A stretch of DNA of 64,000 nt from Natronospira elongata (GTDB taxonomy: Bacteria > Pseudomonadota > Gammaproteobacteria > Natronospirales > Natronospiraceae): contig NZ_JAYGII010000014.1 in assembly GCF_034931365.1 (NCBI RefSeq), positions 13,013-77,012 of the forward strand, given 5' to 3'. Position numbers and translations under genes: made by a program. This document shows, piece by piece, positions 43,340 through 51,866 of this stretch. Each line of letters begins with the position of its first letter. Within the stretch, counting starts at the first letter, position 1. The notes beneath the pieces are model-generated. The model saw nothing but the letters and a program-made list of their open reading frames with translations. It was not told the DNA's origin and did no database searches.

Positions 43340-43858
43340 ATGGAAACACCGAGGCGGATATTCCTGATTGGTCCCATGGGAGCGGGAAAATCATCCATCG
43401 GGCGGGAGCTGGCCAGACGGCTGGGCTATCCATTCCAGGACACCGACGATTATCTGCGGGAACGCACCGGGGTGGATATCGCCACCATTTTCGATTTTGA
43501 GGGCGAGGAAGGTTTTCGGGAACGGGAGCGCAAGGCCGTGGCCGAGCTGACCCAGCTGGAGCCGCTGGTCCTGGCGACCGGCGGTGGCACCGTGGTGACC
43601 GCGGAGAACCGCCGCCTGCTGGCCGAGCGTGGCTATGTCATCTACCTGCGAACCAGCCTGGACTTCCAGCTCAGACGTACCCGGCAGTCCCGCCATGACC
43701 GTCCCCTGCTGCAAACCGAAGATCCGGAAGCCAAATTGCGGGAATTGGCCGAGGAGCGCGAACCCCTGTATCGGGAGTTGGCCGACTTCGTGGTGGACAC
43801 GGATGATCAGTCGGTGAAACAGGTCATGCGCCGTCTGGCCACCGAATTCGAGATCTGA
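43340..43858 (+). CDS. aroK: Shikimate kinase
   Basis: A 172-residue enzyme phosphorylating shikimate at its 3-hydroxyl in the chorismate pathway. LIGPMGAGKSSIGRELARRL has the Walker A loop; FQDTDDYLRERTG binds shikimate and ATGGGTVV is the substrate loop. One base separates it from aroB. Confidence 0.97.
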   Translation: METPRRIFLIGPMGAGKSSIGRELARRLGYPFQDTDDYLRERTGVDIATIFDFEGEEGFRERERKAVAELTQLEPLVLATGGGTVVTAENRRLLAERGYVIYLRTSLDFQLRRTRQSRHDRPLLQTEDPEAKLRELAEEREPLYRELADFVVDTDDQSVKQVMRRLATEFEI

Positions 43859-43859
43859 A

Positions 43860-44942
43860 ATGCACCGCCTCGACGTTGAACTGGGGGATCGCAGCTATGC
43901 CATCCACGCCGGTGGGGACCTGCTCGCCGACCCGGAGTGGCTGGCCCGGGTTCTGACAGCCCCCGCTCTGTTCATCATCAGCGACGACAACGTTGCTCCC
44001 CATTACCTCCCTTCCCTGCGGGCGGCCCTGGGCCAGCGCCTGCGTGGCGAACTGGTGTTACCTGCCGGGGAAGCGCAGAAGCAACTGGACACCCTCTCGC
44101 GGGTCTTCGACCACCTGGCCGAATGCCGCATCGGCCGGGACGCCGCCCTGGTGGCGCTGGGCGGCGGCGTGGTGGGCGACCTGACTGGCTTCGCGGCCGC
44201 CTGCTGGCAGCGGGGCATTGATTTCTACCAGGTCCCCACCACTCTGCTGGCCCAGGTGGATGCCTCGGTCGGAGGCAAGACCGCGGTCAATCACCCGGCC
44301 GGAAAGAATCTCATCGGCGCCTTCCACCAGCCGCGAGCGGTCATTGCCGACACCGACACCCTGGCTACCCTGCCGGAGCGGGAGTTCCGTGCCGGGCTGG
44401 CGGAGGTGGTCAAGCACGCCCTGATCGCCGATCCGGATTTCCTGGCCTGGCTGGAAGCGCGGGTGGAGGCCCTCAATGCCCGCGAGCCGGAAACGGTTGG
44501 TGAGACGGTACTTCACTGCTGTCGCATCAAGGCGGCCGTGGTCAGCGAGGACGAGAGGGAAAGGGGGCGACGGGCCATCCTCAATTTTGGTCATACCTTC
44601 GGCCATGTCATTGAAGGAGCGCTGGGCTACGGCCAATGGCTGCACGGTGAGGCGGTGGCTGCCGGCATGGTTCAGGCCATGGTCCTGTCGCGAACGCTGG
44701 GCCTTCTGAACGAGGAAGAGCAGCGCCGTGCCGTTGCCTTGATGGAAAGGCTGAAGCTGCCGTGTGAACCGCCGGCCCTGTCCGTCGATACCTGGCTGGA
44801 ATGGATGAGCCGCGACAAGAAGGCGACCAGCGCGGGGCTGCGCTTCGTGTTACTGGATGGGCTGGGCCGGGCGATCATCCGCGACGATGTCCCCGAGTCG
44901 CGCCTGCGGGAGGTGTTGGCGTGCGAGATGCAATCCCCCTGA
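43860..44942 (+). CDS. aroB: 3-dehydroquinate synthase
   Basis: A 360-residue NAD- and zinc-dependent enzyme making 3-dehydroquinate from DAHP. GGGVVGDLTGFAAACW, VPTTLLAQVDASVGGKTAVN and the zinc ligands in LNFGHTFGHVIEG are clear. Its end overlaps dgt by 22 nt, so aroK-aroB-dgt are likely one transcript. Confidence 0.97.
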   Translation: MHRLDVELGDRSYAIHAGGDLLADPEWLARVLTAPALFIISDDNVAPHYLPSLRAALGQRLRGELVLPAGEAQKQLDTLSRVFDHLAECRIGRDAALVALGGGVVGDLTGFAAACWQRGIDFYQVPTTLLAQVDASVGGKTAVNHPAGKNLIGAFHQPRAVIADTDTLATLPEREFRAGLAEVVKHALIADPDFLAWLEARVEALNAREPETVGETVLHCCRIKAAVVSEDERERGRRAILNFGHTFGHVIEGALGYGQWLHGEAVAAGMVQAMVLSRTLGLLNEEEQRRAVALMERLKLPCEPPALSVDTWLEWMSRDKKATSAGLRFVLLDGLGRAIIRDDVPESRLREVLACEMQSP

Positions 44943-46099
44943 AAGCGGCGGAACAGGGTCGCTTGGCATCCTGGGCAGTACCCGACAGGGCCGGTGATGC
45001 CGGACGGCGGCATCCTGAACCCCCACCCGCCTTTCGAACCGAATTTCAAAGGGACCGTGACCGCATTGTCCACTCCACCGCCTTCCGCCGTCTGGTCTAC
45101 AAGACCCAGGTCTTCGTCAATCACGAAGGGGACCTTTACCGAACCCGCCTGACCCACAGCCTCGAAGTGGCCCAGATAGCCCGCACGGTAGCCGCCGCCC
45201 TGGGGCTCAATGTCTCCCTGGTGGAAGCCATCTCGCTGGCCCACGACCTGGGCCACACCCCCTTCGGCCATGCCGGTCAGCATGCGCTCAATCGCTGCAT
45301 GCGGCCCTTCGGTGGCTTCGAGCACAACGTCCAGTCGCTGCGGGTGGTGGACCTGCTGGAGGAAAAGTATGCCGACTTTCCGGGCCTGAACCTCGCTTTT
45401 GCCACTCGGGAAGGAATATTGAAGCGCTGTCCGCCGCGGCTGGCCCGGGACCTGGGCGAGCTGGGACAACGTTTTCTGGCCGGCACGCAGCCCAGTCTGG
45501 AGGCACAGCTGGCCAATGTGGCGGATGAACTGGCCTACAACAATCACGATGTGGATGATGGCCTGAGAGCCGGACTGTTGGACGTCGAAGCGCTACGGGA
45601 AGTGGCGCTTTTCCGTGACCATTATGATGGGGTGCGCCAACAATGGCAGTCACTGTCCGGCCGCCGCGTGATCCACGAGACCGTTCGACGGATGATCGGC
45701 GAGCTGGTCAATGACCTGATCGAGGCCAGCGCCCGAAGGATTCTTGAGACGGCACCAGCCTCCGTTGAGGCCGTGCGCCAAATGGAAAAGGCCCTGATTG
45801 GCTTCAGCCCGCCGGTGGCCCGGCGGCATATGGCACTGAAACGCTATCTGCGCCGCCATCTTTATCGCCATCACCGGGTCCATCGCATGGCAACCAAGGC
45901 CAGGGCGACGGTGAGCCGCCTGTTCGAACTTTTCATTGACGATCCCCGGCTGCTGCCGCCAGACCCCTGGCAGCGCTTTCAGGCCAGTCAGGGACAGGAT
46001 CACCAGGCTCGGGTGGTTGCCGATTACATCGCCGGCATGACCGATCGCTTTGCCATTGCCGAGCACGCTCGCCTGACCGATCCGGCGACGATGAACTGA
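44921..46099 (+). CDS. dgt: dGTPase-like deoxynucleoside triphosphohydrolase
   Basis: A 392-residue HD-domain phosphohydrolase that cleaves dNTPs to nucleoside and triphosphate. FQRDRDRIVHSTAFRRLVYK, RLTHSLEVAQIA and HDLGHTPFGHAG hold the metal-binding HxxxH/HD residues; NNHDVDDG completes the site. It is the shorter, non-enterobacterial type. I choose GTG 44921, with GGGAGGT six bases upstream, inside the end of aroB; other starts would need longer overlap. The family often follows aroB. Confidence 0.92.
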   Translation: MRDAIPLKAAEQGRLASWAVPDRAGDAGRRHPEPPPAFRTEFQRDRDRIVHSTAFRRLVYKTQVFVNHEGDLYRTRLTHSLEVAQIARTVAAALGLNVSLVEAISLAHDLGHTPFGHAGQHALNRCMRPFGGFEHNVQSLRVVDLLEEKYADFPGLNLAFATREGILKRCPPRLARDLGELGQRFLAGTQPSLEAQLANVADELAYNNHDVDDGLRAGLLDVEALREVALFRDHYDGVRQQWQSLSGRRVIHETVRRMIGELVNDLIEASARRILETAPASVEAVRQMEKALIGFSPPVARRHMALKRYLRRHLYRHHRVHRMATKARATVSRLFELFIDDPRLLPPDPWQRFQASQGQDHQARVVADYIAGMTDRFAIAEHARLTDPATMN

Positions 46100-46158
46100 C
46101 TGCGGCCGGCAACGGTATTTCCGGTACAATTGCGCCAGCCAACCACCAGGAGTCCAAC

Positions 46159-46878
46159 GTGTACCAGCACAAGTCCATCCCCCCGGAAGAGCGCCTGATT
46201 TTCGCCCTCGATGTACCCAACGTGGAAGAGGCCAAGGCGCTGGTTGAGCAGCTCGGTGACAGTGTGCGCTTCTACAAGATCGGCCTGGAACTGTTCATGG
46301 CCGATGGCTTTTTCGATTTCCTGGACTGGTTGCTGGGCCGTGAGCGCAAGGTTTTCGTGGATCTCAAGTTTTTCGACGTCCCCGCCACGGTGGCCGCCGC
46401 GGTGCGTCAGCTGTCCAGGCGGGGCGCCCATTTCTGCACCATCCACGGCAACCAGAGCATCATGGAAGCGGCCGGCGAGGCCCGCTCCGGCCATCTCAAG
46501 GTGCTGGCGGTGACCGCCCTGACCAGCCTCGATCGGGGCGACCTGGATGATCTGGGCTTTGATTGCGATGTGGATGCGCTGGTCCTGTCCCGGGCCCGAC
46601 GCGCCCTGGAAGCCGGCTGTGACGGTGTGGTGGCCTCCGGCATGGAAGTCGCCCAGATGCGAGAGGCGGTGGACGATCGCCTGCTGGTGATCACCCCCGG
46701 GATTCGTCCGGTGGAGAATCGGGGTGGCGATGACCAGAAGCGGGTGGTCACGGTGGAGCAGGCATTCGAGAACGGCGCGGATTACATCGTCGTGGGCCGC
46801 CCCATTCGCAGGGCGGACGATCCCAAGGCGGCGGCCGAGGCCATTCAGGCGACCATTCGAGAGGTGTTTCAGGCATGA
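46159..46878 (+). CDS. pyrF: Orotidine 5'-phosphate decarboxylase
   Basis: A 239-residue enzyme converting OMP to UMP. LIFALDVPN opens the barrel, and KVFVDLKFFDVPATV carries the catalytic DxKxxD set. Close to E. coli length. The start is GTG 46159 after AGGAG. TACAAT at 46126-46131 may be the -10 of its promoter. It overlaps hemE by ATGA. Confidence 0.96.
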   Translation: MYQHKSIPPEERLIFALDVPNVEEAKALVEQLGDSVRFYKIGLELFMADGFFDFLDWLLGRERKVFVDLKFFDVPATVAAAVRQLSRRGAHFCTIHGNQSIMEAAGEARSGHLKVLAVTALTSLDRGDLDDLGFDCDVDALVLSRARRALEAGCDGVVASGMEVAQMREAVDDRLLVITPGIRPVENRGGDDQKRVVTVEQAFENGADYIVVGRPIRRADDPKAAAEAIQATIREVFQA

Positions 46879-47948
46879 GTACCGAATTGCAGAACGACCG
46901 CTTGCTCAAGGCCCTGTTGCGGGAACCGGTGGACCGCACGCCGGTATGGATGATGCGCCAGGCCGGTCGCTACCTGCCCGAATACCGGGCCACCCGGGAA
47001 CGGGCCGGCAGCTTCGTCAAACTGATGCGCAACCCGGAGATGGCCTGCGAAGTAACCCTGCAACCCCTGGAGCGCTTCCCCCTGGACGCAGCCATTCTCT
47101 TCTCGGACATCCTCACCATCCCCGATGCCATGGGCCTGGGACTGTACTTCGTTCAGGGCGAAGGGCCGAAATTTGAACGCACGGTGCGCTCGGCAGCGGA
47201 GGTGGACGCCCTGCCCCAACCGGATGTGGGCACGGAGCTCAGCTATGTCACCGATGCGGTCAGCACCATTCGCAAGGCCCTGGATGGCCGCGTGCCCCTG
47301 ATCGGCTTCAGCGGCAGCCCCTGGACGCTGGCCACCTACATGGTCGAAGGGAGCTCCAGCAAGGACTTTGGCACCATCAAAGGCATGGCCTGGGATGCCC
47401 CGGAGGTCCTGGACCGGCTATTGGACAAGCTGGCTGTCTGCATCACCGATTACCTCAATGCCCAGATCCGCGCCGGTGCTCAGGCGGTACAGATCTTCGA
47501 CACCTGGGGCGGCGTGCTCAGCCCCGCGCATTATCGGCGCTTTTCACTGGGGCCGATGGCCCGCATCGTGGAAGGGCTGATCCGCGAACATGAAGGACGG
47601 CGGGTGCCGGTGATTCTGTTTACCAAGGGCGGTGGCCAATGGCTGGAAGCCATGGCCGAGACAGGCTGCGATGCCCTGGGCCTGGACTGGACGGTGAACA
47701 TCGGCGAAGCGCGCAAGCGTGTGGGCGACAAGGTGGCCTTGCAGGGCAATCTGGACCCGTCGGCCCTGAATGCCTCGCCAGCCCGCATTCGGGAAGCAGT
47801 CGCCGAGATCCTTGCGGATTTTGGACATGGGGAAGGCCATGTCTTCAATCTGGGCCACGGCATCACCCCCAAGATCCCGCCGGAGCACGCCGGAGCGATG
47901 ATCGACGCCGTGGTTCGGCTGAGTCCGCAGTATCATCATGGTGGCTAG
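46875..47948 (+). CDS. hemE: Uroporphyrinogen decarboxylase
   Basis: A 357-residue enzyme turning uroporphyrinogen III into coproporphyrinogen III in heme synthesis. PVWMMRQAGRYLPEYR near the N-terminus is diagnostic; LFSDILTIPDAMGL and GFSGSPWTLATYMVEG line the active site. Together with hemW the window holds two heme-related genes, in different operons. Confidence 0.97.
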   Translation: MSTELQNDRLLKALLREPVDRTPVWMMRQAGRYLPEYRATRERAGSFVKLMRNPEMACEVTLQPLERFPLDAAILFSDILTIPDAMGLGLYFVQGEGPKFERTVRSAAEVDALPQPDVGTELSYVTDAVSTIRKALDGRVPLIGFSGSPWTLATYMVEGSSSKDFGTIKGMAWDAPEVLDRLLDKLAVCITDYLNAQIRAGAQAVQIFDTWGGVLSPAHYRRFSLGPMARIVEGLIREHEGRRVPVILFTKGGGQWLEAMAETGCDALGLDWTVNIGEARKRVGDKVALQGNLDPSALNASPARIREAVAEILADFGHGEGHVFNLGHGITPKIPPEHAGAMIDAVVRLSPQYHHGG

Positions 47949-48302
47949 GTCACCGGCTGGGGCTGGAAGGGCAAATTCAAAGGCGGCCTCGCGCCAAGGC
48001 GCAAAGACGCGAAGAAAAACCAAAAATAAAAAAGGGATTTCGCGCTGAGGCGCAGAGCACCAAGAGATCAATAGGAGCGGCGCAACGATCTGCCTGGATA
48101 GTTTTGGCTGGGGGCAGTCTGCCGTAGGAGCGGCTTCAGCCGCGATTATGGCTTCGACATGCCCCCTATCGCGGCTGAAGCCGCTCCTACCGCAAATATC
48201 CCCTACCAAAAATCATTGCATTGCCTTTGCGTCTTGGCGTCTTTGCGCGACGCAATCCTTTGATCTTTCTATGCGCCTCACCGCCTCTGCGCGAAACCGC
48301 CT
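47949..48302. repeat. Repeat-filled gap between hemE and fadD
   Basis: No gene. CGCCAAGGCGCAAAGACGCG at 47992 onwards faces inverted CTTTGCGTCTTGGCGTCTTT at 48225 onwards. Between them sits a perfect nested palindrome (48124-48190). Further GCGCTGAGGCGCAGAGC and CGCCTCTGCGCG units flank. The whole is roughly symmetric about 48157. Confidence 0.6.
48124..48190. repeat. Perfect 23-bp REP-like inverted pair
   Basis: Arms 48124-48146 and 48168-48190 are exact reverse complements, and each arm is itself a palindrome around GCGGCTTCAGCCGC. The 21-base spacer is unrelated. It belongs to the GGAGCGGCTTNAGCCGCGAT family also at 61346-61419 and, diverged, at 32417-32491. It lies between convergent genes hemE and fadD. 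Confidence 0.8.
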
Positions 48303-49988
48303 TTAGTCTTCCTTGGCGTCGGGGTCGTCTTCCCGGAGTTTGCGGCGGAGGATCTTGCCCACGTTGGTCTTGGGCAGCTCCTCACCAAAGGCCACTTTCT
48401 TGGGCACCTTGTAGCCGGTCAGATTACGGCGGCAGTGCTCGATGATGTCTTCTTCGGTAAGATTCTCGTCCTTGCGCACCACCCAAAGCTTCACCACCTC
48501 ACCGGATTTTTCATCCGGAATGCCAATGGCAGCGACCTCGAGCACACCCTCCATCTCGGCGACCACATCTTCAATCTCATTGGGATACACATTGAAACCG
48601 GAGACGTTGATCATGTCCTTCTTGCGATCGACGATATAGAAATAGCCGCGTTCATCCATCTTCGCGACATCACCCGTCTTGAAGAAGCCGTCTTCGGTGA
48701 AGGAGGCCTCGGTCTCGTCAGGCCGATTCAGATATTCCTTCATCACCTGCGGCCCGCGAACCGCCAACTCACCCGCCTCACCCGGCGGCAAGGCCTTGCC
48801 CTCTTCATCAAGAATCACAACCTCGGTATTGGGGATGGGAAGTCCGATGCTGCCGTTGAACTGCTTCAAATTGAGGGGGTTGATGGTCACAGCCGGTGAT
48901 GTTTCGGTCAAACCATAAGCCTCAAGCAGGGGGGCGCCCGTTCGCTTCTGCCAGCGTTCAGCGACCGCACGCTGAACAGCCATGCCGCCACCCAGGGCCA
49001 ACTTCAGTTTACTGAAGTCGATGGACTCAAATTCCGGATGATTCATCAGGGCATTGAAAAGGGTGTTTACGCCCGTAATGGCGGTGAAGCCGGATTTGCG
49101 AATGGACTTGATGAAGGCGGGAACATCCCGCGGATTGGTAATAAGGAGATTCTTTCCACCCACCCGCATGAATACCATGCAGTTCGCGGTCAGGGAGAAG
49201 ATGTGATAAAGCGGCAGAGCGGTCACGATGATCTCCCGCCCCTCCTCAATCTCGTTGCTGAGCCAGGCGGCCGCCTGCTGCATGTTGGCGACCATGTTGC
49301 CATGGGTCAGCACCGCCCCCTTGGCCAGTCCCGTGGTGCCCCCGGTGTATTGGAGAAAGGCCACATCATCCCGAGTCAGGCTGACTTCTTCCAGTGTCTG
49401 CCATTTACCTTCCGATAAAGCACGTTCAAAGGTCTGGGCAGAGGGGATATCCCAGTCCGGGACCATCTTCTTGACATGCTTGACCACAAGATTGACCAGC
49501 ATGGACTTGGGGAAACCCAGCATGTCACCAAGGCGGGTGGTCAGGACCGAACGAACATCCGTTTCATCCACAACTTCCTGCAGCGTACTGCAGAAGTTCT
49601 CGACGATGACGATGGCCTTGGCCCCGGAATCGCTTAACTGGTGCTTGAGTTCACGCGCGGTGTAAAGGGGGTTGACGTTCACAACGGTGAGGCCGGCCCG
49701 GAGGATACCGAACATGGCAACCGGATACTGCAGGCAGTTGGGCATCATGACCGCCACCGGGTCACCCTTCTGCAAGCCCAGGACCTTCTGCAGATAGGCG
49801 GCGAAATATCGACTGCGCTGATCCAGCTCCGCGTAGGTGACTACCGCACCCATGTTCTCGAAGGCCGGCAGGTCACGATACTTGCGAACGCTTTCCTCAA
49901 AGATGTCCTTGATTGACTGATAGGCTTCCACGTCCGCCTCGGCGGGCACGCCTTCGGGGTATTCTTTCAGCCAGACCTTGTCGACCAT
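48303..49988 (-). CDS. fadD: Long-chain fatty acid-CoA ligase
   Basis: A 561-residue ANL-superfamily enzyme that adenylates fatty acids and joins them to CoA. YTGGTTGLAKGAVLTHGN is the ATP-binding P-loop; YGLTETSPAV and the hinge region DRKKDMINVSGFNVYPNEIE are further motifs. ATG 49988 starts MVDKVWLKEYPEGVPAE, as in E. coli FadD relatives. It has its own 133-base gap from the regulator gene upstream in the same direction. Confidence 0.95.
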   Translation of the reverse strand: MVDKVWLKEYPEGVPAEADVEAYQSIKDIFEESVRKYRDLPAFENMGAVVTYAELDQRSRYFAAYLQKVLGLQKGDPVAVMMPNCLQYPVAMFGILRAGLTVVNVNPLYTARELKHQLSDSGAKAIVIVENFCSTLQEVVDETDVRSVLTTRLGDMLGFPKSMLVNLVVKHVKKMVPDWDIPSAQTFERALSEGKWQTLEEVSLTRDDVAFLQYTGGTTGLAKGAVLTHGNMVANMQQAAAWLSNEIEEGREIIVTALPLYHIFSLTANCMVFMRVGGKNLLITNPRDVPAFIKSIRKSGFTAITGVNTLFNALMNHPEFESIDFSKLKLALGGGMAVQRAVAERWQKRTGAPLLEAYGLTETSPAVTINPLNLKQFNGSIGLPIPNTEVVILDEEGKALPPGEAGELAVRGPQVMKEYLNRPDETEASFTEDGFFKTGDVAKMDERGYFYIVDRKKDMINVSGFNVYPNEIEDVVAEMEGVLEVAAIGIPDEKSGEVVKLWVVRKDENLTEEDIIEHCRRNLTGYKVPKKVAFGEELPKTNVGKILRRKLREDDPDAKED

Positions 49989-50121
49989 GGTGCTCTCCTC
50001 GGGGTTTCGGGCAGCGGTGCCCGGTCGCCTTCAGGCTCAACCGATGCGGAAAATTATCCGATAGGTATAGCATTCGCCCGCCTGCGGGAGCAAGGCGAGC
50101 GGCGGGAAGTGACTTGCAATC

Positions 50122-51039
50122 TCAGGCGACGCCAGCCCGGCCCCGTGCATCGAGGTGCTCGCGCATCAAGCGCAGACCGGTTTCAATCTCGTCACCGAGG
50201 AAGATGGCACCGGCGTCGGTGATCTTTTCGATGGCCTCATCGCTGAAGCGACCACCAACAAACACAGGAACCTTCACGGCTTCCACCAGGCTCACCAGAG
50301 ACTGACTCAGGGTTTCCTCCGCCGGCTCGGTGGAGGATGACAGGACGACGGCGTCACCGCGCGACCGTGATACCGCGAGCGGAATTTCCTCCAGTGGCAG
50401 ATTGGCCCCCAGCAAAACGGTGTCATAAGCGCGGGTACTGGCCGCCAGGGCGAACAAGAGCAGGCCAATCTCATGATACTGCTCCGGCAGGCAGGCCATC
50501 ACCAGGCGACTGCCACCGATGTGTCGGGGACGATGATGAAAACGGGCGCCAAGCTTGTTTCGCAGGTAACAGCCGAAGAAATGCTCTTCCGCCACACTGC
50601 CTTCACCGCTTTCCCATCGGCGCCCGATCTCCTCCAACATGGGGACAACGAGAAGGCGGGTAACCACATTGACCGGATACAGGGCAAGGGCCTCATTGTA
50701 GACGTCTTCCAGGCTGGCCTCGTCGAAGGTCGCGATGGCCTTGATCATGTTGGCCCGATACTGCTGCCACTTGTCGTCGTGGGCTTCCGAGACATCTTGG
50801 CTCTGCTCCGTCTCCAGGGCACTGCGGACCTGGCCGATGGACATGCCCCGGTCCAGAAGGTCCAGGACGCGGCTGATCAGATCGATATCCTGGCGGCTGT
50901 AGAGACGATGGCCCTTGGGTGTCCGCTGTGGCTTTATCAGGCCATAGCGACGTTCCCAGGCTCGGAGGGTCACCGGGTTGACTCCCGTGAGGCGGGAGAC
51001 GGTTCGGATCGGTACCAATTCCTTGCGCGGATCAACCAT
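50122..51039 (-). CDS. litR: MerR-family cobalamin-binding light-responsive regulator (CarH/LitR type)
   Basis: A 305-residue regulator. Residues about 9-75 are a MerR winged helix (VSRLTGVNPVTLRAWERRYG, PKGHRLYS). Residues about 90-170 are the four-helix cap with W142 and E152-H153, the Wx9EH signature of B12 photoreceptors. Then comes a Rossmann-like cobalamin domain with QYHEIG (H189), where the His should be the lower axial ligand of B12. The spacing matches Thermus CarH (W131, E141, H142, H177). By family analogy it would repress in the dark with adenosylcobalamin and release DNA in light. ATG 51039 follows GAGAAGG; the longer frame has no conserved residues. It is divergent from a HAD gene. 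Confidence 0.88.
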   Translation of the reverse strand: MVDPRKELVPIRTVSRLTGVNPVTLRAWERRYGLIKPQRTPKGHRLYSRQDIDLISRVLDLLDRGMSIGQVRSALETEQSQDVSEAHDDKWQQYRANMIKAIATFDEASLEDVYNEALALYPVNVVTRLLVVPMLEEIGRRWESGEGSVAEEHFFGCYLRNKLGARFHHRPRHIGGSRLVMACLPEQYHEIGLLLFALAASTRAYDTVLLGANLPLEEIPLAVSRSRGDAVVLSSSTEPAEETLSQSLVSLVEAVKVPVFVGGRFSDEAIEKITDAGAIFLGDEIETGLRLMREHLDARGRAGVA

Positions 51040-51127
51040 GGGCGGCAACCTTCTCAATGACGGTTTGGTCCAAGCACTGCCCTGGCGAGCATCCGGGCCG
51101 ATCATGCGTGGATAAAGCTTGCCCAAT

Positions 51128-51155
51128 ATTATACATTGATAGTACATCCATTACA
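51128..51155 (-). promoter_or_regulatory. litR promoter with TACA direct repeats
   Basis: On the minus strand a perfect TATAAT (51133 to 51128) precedes litR by about 90 bases, without a good -35. The plus strand shows TACA at 51132, 51143 and 51152, about one helical turn apart, covering the -10 and upstream side. Such repeats would suit autoregulation by a CarH-type tetramer. Confidence 0.45.
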
Positions 51156-51194
51156 GCATTTTGACGAGCCGGCTGTCGCCACGGCCCACCGCCC

Positions 51195-51866
51195 ATGACC
51201 CGTATCCAGGCCATCAGCTTTGACCTCGACGACACCCTTTGGCCGGTGGCGCCGGTCATTACCGCGGCGGAGCAGGCCGTGCACGATTTCTTCGCCAGCC
51301 AAGCCCCCACCGTCGCCGAACGCTTTGACGTGGCGGGGCTCCGGGACCTGAGAGTCTCGTTAGCCCGTGAGCTGCCCCACCTGGCCCATGATCTCAGTCT
51401 CATGCGCCGCCTGTCCCTGGAGCGGGCCTGCCAAATCAGCGGCGTGTCGACAGATCTCGCCGAACCGGCGTTCCAGGTGTTTTTCCAGGCCCGCAACCGG
51501 GTCGAGTGGTATCCGGATGTGGCTGCGACCCTGGGCCGCCTGGCCCAACGCTTTCCTTTGGTGGCCCTGACCAATGGCAACGCCGACCTCCAACTGACCG
51601 GGCTCGCCGAGTGGTTCCGCTTCTCCCTGTCCGCTATCGAGGTGGGCGCGGCCAAACCCGATCCTGCAATGTTTCATGCCGCCGCCGATCGTCTGGCTCT
51701 GGCGCCGGAACAGATCCTTCACGTTGGGGATGACCCAGGCTGTGACCTTGCCGGTGCCCACTCGGCCGGCTTTCAGGCAGTGTTGATTGATCGCCAGGGC
51801 CGACACAAGGGACTGGCGACGAAAGCCCCGGTGATCACTTCCCTGGAAGATCTGCCGGTCATCTAG
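51195..51866 (+). CDS. HAD-superfamily hydrolase, YigB-like
   Basis: A 223-residue phosphatase of HAD subfamily I. FDLDDTLWP has the catalytic DxD, TNGN is motif II, AKPDPAMFHAA holds the lysine and VGDDPGCDLAGA the last acidic motif. YigB relatives dephosphorylate flavin precursors or FMN, but the substrate here is not shown. It is divergent from litR and converges on the MFS gene with an 8-bp overlap of the 3' ends. Confidence 0.88.
   Translation: MTRIQAISFDLDDTLWPVAPVITAAEQAVHDFFASQAPTVAERFDVAGLRDLRVSLARELPHLAHDLSLMRRLSLERACQISGVSTDLAEPAFQVFFQARNRVEWYPDVAATLGRLAQRFPLVALTNGNADLQLTGLAEWFRFSLSAIEVGAAKPDPAMFHAAADRLALAPEQILHVGDDPGCDLAGAHSAGFQAVLIDRQGRHKGLATKAPVITSLEDLPVI

Noticed and set aside
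47949..48302. CRISPR-like array between hemE and fadD
   Set aside because: Repeats are inverted and uneven, without regular spacers or cas genes.
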